The notes beneath the pieces were generated by a model that was not told the origin of the DNA, made no database searches, and saw nothing but the letters and a program-made list of their open reading frames with translations. Positions 1-7,639 of a DNA stretch of 64,000 nt are shown here, one piece after another (position 1 is the first letter of the stretch; every line of letters begins with the position of its first letter). The position numbers and the translations under genes are program-made. The DNA is from an uncultured Pseudomonadota bacterium (GTDB lineage Bacteria > Myxococcota_A > Bradymonadia > Bradymonadales > Bradymonadaceae): assembly GCA_913057905.1 (NCBI GenBank), contig CAJXPB010000001.1:1-64000 (forward strand), in the 5' to 3' direction.

Positions 1-1458
1 GATACGCATCGAACCACGAAAGGTGGCCTTTTTCAATGGGTTATCGTGATCTTAGGTCGTTATCCGATCACGCATGGGAGGGGTACTGCGGTTGGAAAAG
101 TTTTCCGCATCCGGTTGGTTAATTGTTGTTCGGACCATAGGCCCGGCTTCCGAATTTTTCCTTACATTGGTCTTCGACTGCAACTACTTGGTAGGGAGAC
201 ATGATCCTACTCATGACGTCGATGGTACTGAAACGGAATGGCTTGTGACGGTTGTTGTGCCTTTCAGAAAGGGTCTTCAGACCCTCGGTGTCATGGTGGG
301 CGTTGCCGGTTACATAGGCGGACCAGCATACCTAGAAGCCGTTTGACCCAGAGGCAGATGCCGCGCAAACCTCGACGATCGGGAGGCAGGTTTCGGCACC
401 GTCGGGCCACCCTCCTTCTGTCCAGACACACGTCTGATATGGCAATGGCCACTTTGCTATCAAACGGCCTTCCATCCCTAGCAAAAAGTACAAAGTCTGA
501 GGCGCATTCTAAATTATGTAACATACTTTCCGGAGTGGAGGCTGCACCGAACCGGAGCCCTTCGATCAAAGACCTCTTCGGAGGGTACATATCTCGTAAT
601 TTCGTCGGGCATTTTCTTATCGGATTCCTGGTATTTCGGATTCCAGGCTGCGAAGTCCGACTTTTTCTCGGCCACATGCCCGTCCCAAATTCAACTTCCG
701 GCCCTTCGGTCTTCCCGACGGTCAACTCCACTTCGGCCTGCTCCCTAAATTTTTAGAAAATCATCTCCTTGTTCGACCGTGAAGGCTTCAGCGGGGCAGT
801 CACCTGTGCGGAAAGTAGCGAGTTCCTATCCGCAGTCTTTGACTCAAAATTTGGCGAGCTGATCTCTAGATTAGATTTTTCTGTTCAATTGGAAACCATT
901 CATCGTCAAAAGAGTGCCGCATGACCCCGACTCATTTTGAGAAGACTACCTCCGAACCGTTTTTCTGCATTGCGGCTTTCTGAAGGAGCCGGCACAACGT
1001 GAACAATTCGGACTGACCATCATTTGCTTTTATATTTATTCGATTTCCAAATGAATTTGGGATTGTGAGCGCTATTTTGAAGTCGATTTTCCAGGTTGGC
1101 CGGGCGATTTTTGGAAGGCCCCCCACACCTATTTGTGGAAGTTACAAGGTAACGAAGTGCCTCGCTCGTCGGAGGGTGTGATGGCCGTCTCAACTGTTGC
1201 CTTACTACACTGCTCAGAGGGAGGGGAGGTGCGAATTGACCGAGGGTCGGCGGTCTCCCACATCTAAACTATGGGCCAAATAATTTTTTCGACCATTATT
1301 TTAGTTCGAAGAGATTGGTATGGGTCGACTAGTTCTCCCAGGATCACTGAAAGTCGAGCAAGTCTCCAGGTGAAATCCTTGCCCGATTTTTTGGAGCAGA
1401 GACCTTTACCCCAACAACTAGGATCTTTTCCACAAATAAAAACACGGAAAGTAAGTTA
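1..1458. other. Left edge, no confident gene
   Basis: No reading frame here has a convincing start, ribosome site and codon use. Two short frames are just possible: a 90-residue plus-strand frame at 74-346 with a hydrophobic C-terminus, and a 64-residue minus-strand frame at 932-1126 that begins with GTG and is AT-rich. A minus-strand frame near 291-750 appears broken by a stop near 755. The stretch reads like decayed accessory DNA. I see no tRNA, repeat array or IS end in it. Confidence 0.4.
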
Positions 1459-1484
1459 CCCGCGACGGATCAGCCCGCCGCGGG
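1459..1484 (-). terminator. Hairpin closing the ubiquitin-like operon
   Basis: A 10-bp arm pair (1459-1468 with 1475-1484, nine of ten bases paired, 6-nt loop) lies just after the stop of the 39-residue gene on the minus strand. The transcript then reads into a moderately T-rich stretch. It is placed as the operon's terminator, without a perfect U-tract. Confidence 0.55.
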
Positions 1485-1492
1485 CACGGTCG

Positions 1493-1612
1493 CTACTTGT
1501 CGCTCGGCTCGTCAGAGTCGATGAGGACCCAAGCAGCCTCGGCAAGCTTGCAGGCGACGAATTGTCCCTGCGGGCTGCGGAGCCAGTCGATGACAGCTTT
1601 CAGACCAGACAT
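1493..1612 (-). CDS. Small 39-residue protein at the end of the Ubl operon
   Basis: A 39-codon frame starts with ATG, eight or so bases downstream of a near-perfect Shine-Dalgarno sequence (AAAGGAGG at about 1619-1626), which is the main reason to call it real. The product begins MSGLKAVIDWLRSPQG, has one Cys and ends with the acidic tail DSDEPSDK. It has no signal peptide or transmembrane helix. It lies about 110 nt downstream of the 293-residue gene on the same strand and is followed at once by a hairpin, so it looks like the last cistron of the operon. I do not recognise a family. It could be a substrate, an adaptor or an unrelated small protein. Confidence 0.5.
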   Translation of the reverse strand: MSGLKAVIDWLRSPQGQFVACKLAEAAWVLIDSDEPSDK

Positions 1613-1724
1613 AACACACCTCCTTTGGGTATTGGTAAAAGCCAGCGCTGACTAGAACGAAATTCCCATCCCGTCCAACACCGCCGGAGGGTGGTCGGCT
1701 GGCTGACGTAGCGACCGCCATCCG

Positions 1725-2606
1725 TCAGGCACGGGCTTTCATACCCGAGTCCGACAGGAAGTCGTCGAGTCGGCCGGCGGTCATTTTGTCCGGACCGACG
1801 TCGATACTTTGGAGAAGTTCAACGTCGACGAGTATGAGGTCGTCGCCGATAGTTTTCGCTGCGCCAGCCGGAACGAGCACCTCTGCGATTAGCTCCTGAG
1901 CCCACAGGGGGCCGATGCGATCCATCTCGCCGCCGGTGCGGTCGAGAAAGGGGTCTAGGCCGCCCACGGTCTCTGGGGCGCGGTCTCGGGTGCGCCCGGC
2001 GGTCCAGTCGATGGCGGCTTGGGCGAACTTCGCGAAGGCCGGCCGGGACAGCGCGCCCTCGGCACCGACCTCGGCCAGCGCCTCCATGACAGTTCCGATG
2101 GCCCCGTAGACGCATCTGGTGACGACGTCGAGCGTGGCTTCGGGAAAGAGGTCATCCTTTCTTTTGGTTGATGAGGCACTGGTTCGGCTCATTTTGTTGG
2201 CCAGATACACGCCCCAGGCCGGATGGATGCCGAGCAGAATGAACGTGCTAGAAGCCACGGTCGGTGGGACCAGCTGCTGAGTGTAGGCTTCGACCAATTC
2301 CTGGCGCAGGTTCTCGTCGGCGTCGGGAACGCCCTGGACGATGAATCGCTCACGTTGGGTCTTCACCCAACGGGTACCGGCGACCAGGTTCACGAATTTC
2401 GACCAGCCGCCCGGCGGTGCGTGGCCGGTCTCGTCGGCGAGCTTCTGGGCGATGCGACTGTCGAGCCGCCAAGCGGCCTCGGTGTCAAGAGAGCGGTCGA
2501 AATCCGCCAGGTCCTGTAGATAAATGTGAAGGGCTGAAGGAAAACGGGCGTTTTCGACGGATTCAGCCCGGTCGAAAAGATGAGCGTAGATATTCAAAGG
2601 GTCCAT
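1725..2606 (-). CDS. Unknown 293-residue protein of the ubiquitin-like operon
   Basis: This is a soluble, mostly helical-looking protein with no signal peptide and no motif I recognise. It starts MDPLNIYAHLFDRAE after a strong AGGAGG ribosome site, and is separated from the E1-like gene by about 95 nt containing a perfect 9-bp hairpin. The middle has a short hydrophobic stretch (around FILLGIHPAWGVYLANKM) that is too weak to call a membrane anchor. The C-terminus is rich in Asp, Leu and Val. Position and strand tie it to the conjugation operon, where it could be a target, an E3-like adaptor or an effector. That is inference from location only. Confidence 0.75.
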   Translation of the reverse strand: MDPLNIYAHLFDRAESVENARFPSALHIYLQDLADFDRSLDTEAAWRLDSRIAQKLADETGHAPPGGWSKFVNLVAGTRWVKTQRERFIVQGVPDADENLRQELVEAYTQQLVPPTVASSTFILLGIHPAWGVYLANKMSRTSASSTKRKDDLFPEATLDVVTRCVYGAIGTVMEALAEVGAEGALSRPAFAKFAQAAIDWTAGRTRDRAPETVGGLDPFLDRTGGEMDRIGPLWAQELIAEVLVPAGAAKTIGDDLILVDVELLQSIDVGPDKMTAGRLDDFLSDSGMKARA

Positions 2607-2635
2607 GGATTGGTCCTCCTTTTTGTAAGTAGAAA

Positions 2636-2661
2636 GGCCCGCGGCGTGGTGACCGCGGGCC
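2636..2661 (-). terminator. Hairpin between the E1-like gene and the 293-residue gene
   Basis: A perfect 9-bp inverted repeat (2636-2644 with 2653-2661, 8-nt loop) is followed on the minus strand by TTTCTACTT. It sits between two genes on the same strand, so it could be an intrinsic terminator, an attenuator or a processing site that lowers or uncouples expression of the distal genes. Confidence 0.6.
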
Positions 2662-2700
2662 GTGGATTGTCGAACGATGTCTGGGCGACGTGTCTTGTAA

Positions 2701-3372
2701 CTACTGCTGCGTCATCAGATGAGTCTGGCGCAGATCGAAGGTTGTCCGCCTGGGGAACGGACGCCCCATCAGGAATTTGACGACCATGCTGGCCATCAGG
2801 CTAGCCGCAGAACCGGCACACCAGATGGTGGACTTGGCGGTACAGGGCGCCTCTTGGGCCTCGTCGGCTGCATGCAAACTTTCGCCATACAGGCGCACGT
2901 CGTCAGGCCGATCCGGACGAACCGCATACAATTCGCAGACCTCGGCGCCCATCCGGCCGTCGACTACCACATCGAGGCCAGGCCGGACGCGAAGGTCCTC
3001 CCAAATCGCCCGCCGAGCCTTGATGGAGTCGACCGCCATGACGGCGACCTCACCGACCTCCCCGTCCTCGAAGGACTCGGCGCGAGCATCGATCTCGACC
3101 CCTTCGAAGTGCTCGACAAGTCTGGCGGTCGCCTCGGCCTTGTTCTGGCCGATAGCGCGTTCCCCAAACATCTGGTTTGGCAGGTTGTGGGTCTCGACGG
3201 TGTCGGGGTCCCAGACCGTGAGGCCATGGGCGCCCATCTTTGCCAACACAAGTGTCGCGAAGGAACCGATGGCGCCGGCGCCGATGACGGTGACCGGCAG
3301 GTCGGCCAGCCGCTCTTGGTCGACCAGATCGAGCTGGCGTCGAAAGCGCGTGGCAGTGGACCTATCCATCAC
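2701..3372 (-). CDS. ThiF/E1-like ubiquitin-activating enzyme, short form
   Basis: E1-like enzymes adenylate the C-terminal glycine of a ubiquitin-like protein and pass it on as a thioester. The nucleotide-binding loop GAGAIGS is at residues 31-37, and the acidic strand with DPDTVETHNLPNQ (about 55-67) follows as in ThiF/MoeB/UBA proteins. Cys177 and Cys185 (context APCTAKSTIWCAG) are in the right region for a catalytic cysteine. At 223 residues it is shorter than typical MoeB or ThiF, with no paired CXXC zinc motifs and no rhodanese domain, as in minimal E1s of bacterial conjugation operons. Its start overlaps the JAB stop by four bases (ATGA), which implies translational coupling. Confidence 0.9.
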   Translation of the reverse strand: MMDRSTATRFRRQLDLVDQERLADLPVTVIGAGAIGSFATLVLAKMGAHGLTVWDPDTVETHNLPNQMFGERAIGQNKAEATARLVEHFEGVEIDARAESFEDGEVGEVAVMAVDSIKARRAIWEDLRVRPGLDVVVDGRMGAEVCELYAVRPDRPDDVRLYGESLHAADEAQEAPCTAKSTIWCAGSAASLMASMVVKFLMGRPFPRRTTFDLRQTHLMTQQ

Positions 3373-4067
3373 AGGTCTCCGCAGTAAAAGGGATCATGGA
3401 AACGAGCGTCGAATTCAGGGGTCTCGAGCGGGTCGCCTGCCCGACGTGGGATCGGCGCGCCGGCCAGTGCGGCCGTCTCGGGCATCAGAAATTCCTCGCG
3501 GTCTTCGGGCTCGACGTTGCGTGTGCGCAGACGCCCGATGGCCGGCCGCTCGATGACCTTGTCCTCGAAGGCCTCAATGCAATCTTGCTCGACGCCCACC
3601 TCCGGGACAATGACGTTCCAGGGCAACTCGTCGACGGTGATGCGAAAGGGCTCAAAGAGATCGAGCCGCGCGCGCCGGTGGCCGGCCTTGTTGCAGACCA
3701 GACTCACAAAATACGGCGCCCCGCCGATGCGCTCGACGGTCTCCTCGTCCGTGCCGCTCCAGAAGACGTCCATGTCGGCATGCGAGTGCCACCACAGCCG
3801 CACAGAGTCGGCGCGGTCGTTGCAGGCTGCCTCGTGGAGGAAGCGGGCGACGGCCTCGGAGTCCATTTCGGTGGAGCTCTCCGAGCAGTGTTGCTCGAGC
3901 AGGTGGACGTTGTCGACCCGGATGGCTTCGATACGCCCGTCTCGGTCACGGACCTCGGTGGTTGTCCCCAGGCCGCTGACCTCGCCGGATGCCAGGTCGG
4001 TCCAGCAGTCGAGCTTCTCGTGGGCGCGGGGGGTCAGACGTAGTTCGGGTAAGGGATCGATGTGCAT
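3369..4067 (-). CDS. JAMM/JAB-domain isopeptidase
   Basis: The JAMM zinc-metalloprotease signature is complete: Glu29 (GEVSGLG), then His94-Ser-His96, seven residues, Ser104 and Asp107 (HSHADMDVFWSGTD). JAB proteins cleave the isopeptide bond after a ubiquitin-like C-terminus. Because the adjacent Ubl gene already encodes a terminal Gly-Gly, its likely job is deconjugation, not maturation. The C-terminal 70 residues are a Pro- and Arg-rich extension without a motif I know. An AGGAGG ribosome site precedes the ATG. The gene lies 40 nt after the E2-like gene and overlaps the E1-like gene. Confidence 0.92.
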   Translation of the reverse strand: MHIDPLPELRLTPRAHEKLDCWTDLASGEVSGLGTTTEVRDRDGRIEAIRVDNVHLLEQHCSESSTEMDSEAVARFLHEAACNDRADSVRLWWHSHADMDVFWSGTDEETVERIGGAPYFVSLVCNKAGHRRARLDLFEPFRITVDELPWNVIVPEVGVEQDCIEAFEDKVIERPAIGRLRTRNVEPEDREEFLMPETAALAGAPIPRRAGDPLETPEFDARFHDPFYCGDL

Positions 4068-4107
4068 GATGCTCCTCCTCGGGTTGTTAGGGGTTGATGA
4101 AAAGACC

Positions 4108-5199
4108 TCAGCCGGAGTCGGCTGCGGCGTTCTCTGCGTCGTAATTTTCGAGCCCGACGTACGGCGCCTCGGCGGAGTAACTGTTCAAGAAGCGCCAAAC
4201 GATGGGCATCGCCTCGGCAATCTGGCGCTCGCCGAGCAGCTGCGAGATGCCCGGTCCGACGTTACCCCAGCATGGCGAACCATCGGGCAAGATGTGCGGG
4301 TGAAAGTGCTCCTCGACCCGCTGGTTGTTCTCGTGGGCGTGGATGCGTAGGTCGACGTTGCGAAGCGGCACCTCGATACGGTACCGGCCCATCGGATAGA
4401 CCGACCCTTCGTACTCGATTTTGACCGGCCGAGTGTAGAGGCGCAGCGTCCGCGAGACGACGCGCAGATGCTCAATGGGGTCGGGCATCATCTTGAGCAG
4501 TGCCTCGAACTCGCCCTCGATGCGCTCCCGGATGGTGGTGTCCGCGTGGGCCTCGAAGGCCTGGATCTTGTCACGCAGATTCGAACACTCGCGGGATAGC
4601 CGCTCGACCCGGTCCGACGCCCGGCTCATCTGACTCCGGGTATCCCGCAGGTCTTGCTCCCAGGAGCGGACGTCGTCGCGCAGACCCTGCAACTTTGAGT
4701 CGATGTAGTCGTCGAGCTCTCGCTCGTAGTTATACCTCTCGATGTGCTCGAGGATCCTCTCGAGCCCGTGGCCGACGACAGCCTCGAAAATCCGGCCGAC
4801 GGCGTCCTCCGGGGCGATGTCCCCGTCGACCTGCAGGTTGCCCGGCTCCTGAGCGATCGCGGCCAGGTCGAAGAGCACGTACAGTCGGTTCTCCGCGATC
4901 AGTCCGAAGACATCCCCGTCGATCTTGACGGGCTCGGCCTCGTCGTCGTTGATGTCGGGTTCGACGAGCCGAAACTCGGCGGTGGCGTCGGCCTCGGGGA
5001 TAGAGGTCTCGACGGTCTGGCCGGCGCCGGCCATCTGCAAAATCAGATGGGGGCGGGGCTCGAAATCGGTGTGGCTGACATGGGTGTTATGACTGGCGTC
5101 GACGCGCAGATTGAAGTCGATGCGCTGGGCTTCGTACTCCAGCCGGGCCTGGAGCGCCGGCGACGGTACGTCACCCTCTATGCGACTCGGGGCGTCCAT
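4108..5199 (-). CDS. E2-like conjugating enzyme with N-terminal domain and coiled coil
   Basis: The C-terminal third (about residues 230-350) looks like a prokaryotic E2/UBC domain. HPH is at 300-302 and Cys310 lies in GSPCWGN, in the place of the eukaryotic HPN motif and catalytic cysteine. It is followed by a helical tail. The first ~135 residues form an acidic, beta-rich domain I do not recognise. Residues about 140-230 are strongly heptad-like (runs of Glu, Arg and Leu), so a coiled coil for dimerisation or partner binding is likely. The start follows an AAAGGAGG site. The function as E2 rests on the Cys motif plus neighbouring E1, JAB and Ubl genes. The N-terminal extension makes it longer than a stand-alone E2. 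Confidence 0.82.
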   Translation of the reverse strand: MDAPSRIEGDVPSPALQARLEYEAQRIDFNLRVDASHNTHVSHTDFEPRPHLILQMAGAGQTVETSIPEADATAEFRLVEPDINDDEAEPVKIDGDVFGLIAENRLYVLFDLAAIAQEPGNLQVDGDIAPEDAVGRIFEAVVGHGLERILEHIERYNYERELDDYIDSKLQGLRDDVRSWEQDLRDTRSQMSRASDRVERLSRECSNLRDKIQAFEAHADTTIRERIEGEFEALLKMMPDPIEHLRVVSRTLRLYTRPVKIEYEGSVYPMGRYRIEVPLRNVDLRIHAHENNQRVEEHFHPHILPDGSPCWGNVGPGISQLLGERQIAEAMPIVWRFLNSYSAEAPYVGLENYDAENAAADSG

Positions 5200-5233
5200 G
5201 ATTCCTCCTTTTTAGGCTCCAATAAACAGAACA

Positions 5234-5261
5234 GCCCGGCTGCCCACATGGGCAACCGGGC
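5234..5261 (-). terminator. Hairpin between Ubl and E2-like genes
   Basis: Arms 5234-5245 and 5250-5261 pair at 11 of 12 positions with a 4-nt loop. The minus-strand transcript then reads CTGTTCTGTTTATT. Lying 33 nt after the Ubl stop, it may partially terminate transcription, giving more Ubl than enzyme, or stabilise the Ubl mRNA. Confidence 0.6.
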
Positions 5262-5293
5262 CGATGAACCGACGGACAACGGGTGACGGCACC

Positions 5294-5497
5294 TCAGCCG
5301 CCCTGCACGTTTGGGGCGAGGGTCACGACATCGTTCGGACCGACCTGCGCCTGGGGCGTCGCCTGTGAACCGTTGACCATCAGGGTGTGTTTGCCCGTCT
5401 CGAGCTTCGCGGCATCCAGGACCTCCTGGACTGTCGACTCCTCTCCAACATCGACTTCCTGGGTGGACTGGCCGAGTTTCAGGACTTTCACGTGCAT
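5294..5497 (-). CDS. Ubiquitin-like beta-grasp protein ending in Gly-Gly
   Basis: The 67-residue product alternates hydrophobic strands and a central helix (about residues 22-32) in the pattern of ThiS/MoaD/ubiquitin-like beta-grasp proteins. It ends in NVQGG with the stop directly after the second glycine, so no processing is needed before activation. It starts MHVKVLKLGQ after AGAGGAG. It is the first gene of an operon with E2-like, JAB and E1-like genes, which argues for protein conjugation instead of sulfur transfer. It has only two Lys near the N-terminus (4 and 7) plus Lys31 and Lys36 that could accept chains. A longer overlapping frame (5178-5555) is a shadow. Confidence 0.9.
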   Translation of the reverse strand: MHVKVLKLGQSTQEVDVGEESTVQEVLDAAKLETGKHTLMVNGSQATPQAQVGPNDVVTLAPNVQGG

Positions 5498-5543
5498 GGC
5501 AGACTCCTCTCATGGAGTGAACAGATGAACAAGAAACGAGAAA

Positions 5544-5572
5544 ACCGGAGACCACGGCATGTGGCCTCCGGT
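5544..5572 (-). terminator. Hairpin upstream of the Ubl gene
   Basis: Arms 5544-5555 and 5561-5572 pair at 11 of 12 positions. The minus-strand transcript continues with TTTTCTCGTTTC, so this resembles an intrinsic terminator. It lies only 46 nt before the Ubl start. It may end transcription of the upstream small gene, or act as a leader attenuator if the promoter is farther upstream. Confidence 0.6.
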
Positions 5573-5660
5573 CTCAGTTGTATTATTCCCGGCAAGTACG
5601 CTTAGATTTAGTTCCAGGAAAGGCGGTGTCGCAAACCAGCCCAAATTGGCTACAGCAGTA

Positions 5661-6139
5661 TCAGGCTCGACTTCCACCCGCTCGATGAAGACTCGTCTCG
5701 AGCGCCTTGAAAGCCGAGCCGAGTTTTGTGTCCTTCACGTTGTCCCAGCGCCGGTATTCCCCGTCGGACAGTCGGCCTTTGAGGAGGTGAGAGTCTTCCG
5801 AGAATCTCTTTACTTGACCATTTTCGAAACGAAAGTGGTAGTAGCCTCCAGACCGGTCGACAGTTACTTCGGTCTCGAAAGTCACAGTACCAAATCGGTC
5901 GTCAGTGACATCAACCTTTACGCAGGAGACTGCGCTTCCGGAACCGGTATACGATACGGCGTCGGTACCATCTCCCACCAACTCGAGCCGGTTATTCCGC
6001 TCCATTCCTGACCGGAGGATCCAATCGACGAGGTTCAATAACTTTCGGGCGTCTGGACTCGGATCGGCAACCCCACACATTTCTGCCGCATGCTCCTCGA
6101 AGCCCTCGTATCCGTCTGAAAATTTTCATTTTTAGCCAT
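5661..6139 (-). pseudogene. Unknown small gene with a frameshift near its start
   Basis: The open frame of about 139 residues starts at ATG 6080, but a better start exists at ATG 6139, right after a strong AGGAGAAGG site. From 6139 the frame reads MAKNENFQTD and closes. One added base in the A/T runs at about 6118-6134 would join it to the continuing frame KFSDGYEGFEEHAAE and on through MCGVADPSPDARK. The gene is therefore either broken, phase-variable or misread at a homopolymer. The product is soluble, rich in charged residues and beta strands, and unrecognised. It is just upstream of the Ubl operon on the same strand, so it could be a related gene. Confidence 0.5.
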
Positions 6140-6299
6140 CGTCCTTCTCCTTGCTGTCAGGGGGTAGTACAACAGCCTCTCCACTAGGTTACGGCGCATA
6201 TTCACACCGTCAAAAATCCACTGACGACATTAGTGCACCGATCAGATTCGCGGCTTCGAAGCCAACGGCGACCAAAAATCCTGAATCTCTTGAGGTGTG

Positions 6300-7195
6300 A
6301 CATTTAAAAATAGACTCGTCAGCCGCCTGGGGATAAAATGGGGAATTGTCGACGGCAGCTGGGCGCCCCGGGCGGCCAAGATGATTTCGAACGACGGAGC
6401 ACACATGGAGGCGGCCGATATCGATATCGATGTCGTGGTGCGTGGGGATGCCGGATTCGCCAAGCCCGATCTGTACCGGATGCTCGAGCGGCGCAATCGG
6501 CAGTGGGGAGGGGTCAGCTATGTCTTTGGCATCGCGAATAACCTCGTACTGAACCGGAAGCTCGAGGACGCCACCCGCGCCGTGCGACACACATACTAAC
6601 GAAACGGCTGGGTCGAGCGCAGCTTCCGGTGGCCTCAATGCGAGGCCGAAACCTGGGAGACGACCCGGTCGATCATCGGAAAAGCCGAGGTTGCCCCGCA
6701 GGTCGAAAATCGTCGATACGTCGTCACAAACGTCGACGACTTCCCGCCGCGATTCATCTACGACCGAGCCTACTTTCCCAGGGGCGATGCCGAATACGCA
6801 GTCAAGTCCTTCAAGCTGCATGTCCTCAGCGAACGCATGAGTCTGGACAGCTTTGGGGCCAACTTTTTTCGGCTTCTCCAACACCTCATCGCCCACCGAC
6901 TGCTCAGAGAGCTGAGTCGCCCAGGCGCGCGCGGCGCCGGCCGCCAGAAGACGATACGACGCAGGCGGAAGTTCGCGGCGGAACATCAGGAAGACAAGGA
7001 GGACAGCGGCCGCTCTGTCGTCGACCAACTCTAGGCACTCGCCGCCGGCCAACTCGACACCCTCCGGCTGATGCTCCTGAAGGTCGCCGCTCAAATCAAC
7101 CAGACGACCCGCCGCATCCACATGCAGTTTCCGAAAAACTTCCCCATGGCGGGCGCATATGCAGCAGTCGCCACTCGGCTCGAAGGGTACTGACG
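6300..7195 (+). pseudogene. Degraded IS1380-type transposase
   Basis: Pieces in more than one frame match the layout of IS1380/DDE transposases: a segment with VVVRGDAGFAKPDLY and SYVFGIANNLVL (about 6420-6550), then RFIYDRAYFPRGDAEYAVK and SFKLHVLSERMSLDSFGANF (about 6750-6870), and a tail with FRLLQHLIAHRLLRE. Stops and frameshifts separate them, and the N-terminus is missing. A long minus-strand frame over this region is the antisense shadow. I did not find clear terminal inverted repeats. Confidence 0.7.
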
Positions 7196-7639
7196 TAGTT
7201 TGCCAGACAGGAGGAACGCACAATCGGATGACGTCAACAGCGACAGGCAAATGCCCAGGGAGATCTACGTCTTCAGTTTGGCCTCACCATCCATCAGCCG
7301 ACGAAACGACGGACCGCAAAGGCCATGTCGGTGTAGTGGACGCATCAATCGACACTCTTCGCCGAGATCCGACGAAATCATCGGTCCAGTTTAGGCGTTA
7401 GGAGTAATCCGGGCTAGACCTCCAGCGGACCTCAGAATCCATCTCCAAGTTACATGAAAAATTTTTCTTCGAACACAGGAACGTCGCCGGAAGTCAACGA
7501 CTATCGGATTAGTTGTTTAGCTAAAACAGATCTTGCCTACAGTGAAGCAGGCTGGGTCGAGACCGCCGAATACGACTTCAGAAGAAGATTACTTGGAGAC
7601 GAACTGGCGGGTAAATAGCAGATATAGTTGAGTCGTTTC
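7196..7639. other. Gap without a recognisable gene
   Basis: About 440 bases between the transposase relic and the YD-repeat lipoprotein. Short frames are present but none has a ribosome site or natural codon pattern. I see no strong hairpin here. Confidence 0.4.

Noticed and set aside
291..731. 146-residue minus-strand frame at the left edge
   Set aside because: It starts at a GTG without a ribosome site, and the more natural-looking frame around it is interrupted near 755. Too little to call a gene.
1725..5497. PRTRC-type plasmid cassette as an explanation for the Ubl/ThiF/JAB genes
   Set aside because: No ParB-like or other PRTRC proteins are present, and the E2-like motif and gene order fit a conjugation operon better. 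A distant relationship is not excluded.
5178..5555. 125-residue minus-strand frame over the Ubl gene
   Set aside because: Arg/Ser/Pro-rich composition. The Ubl frame has the ribosome site, the beta-grasp pattern and the Gly-Gly end.
6210..7250. 346-residue minus-strand frame
   Set aside because: It is antisense to the degraded IS1380-type transposase and has no recognisable motif or ribosome site.
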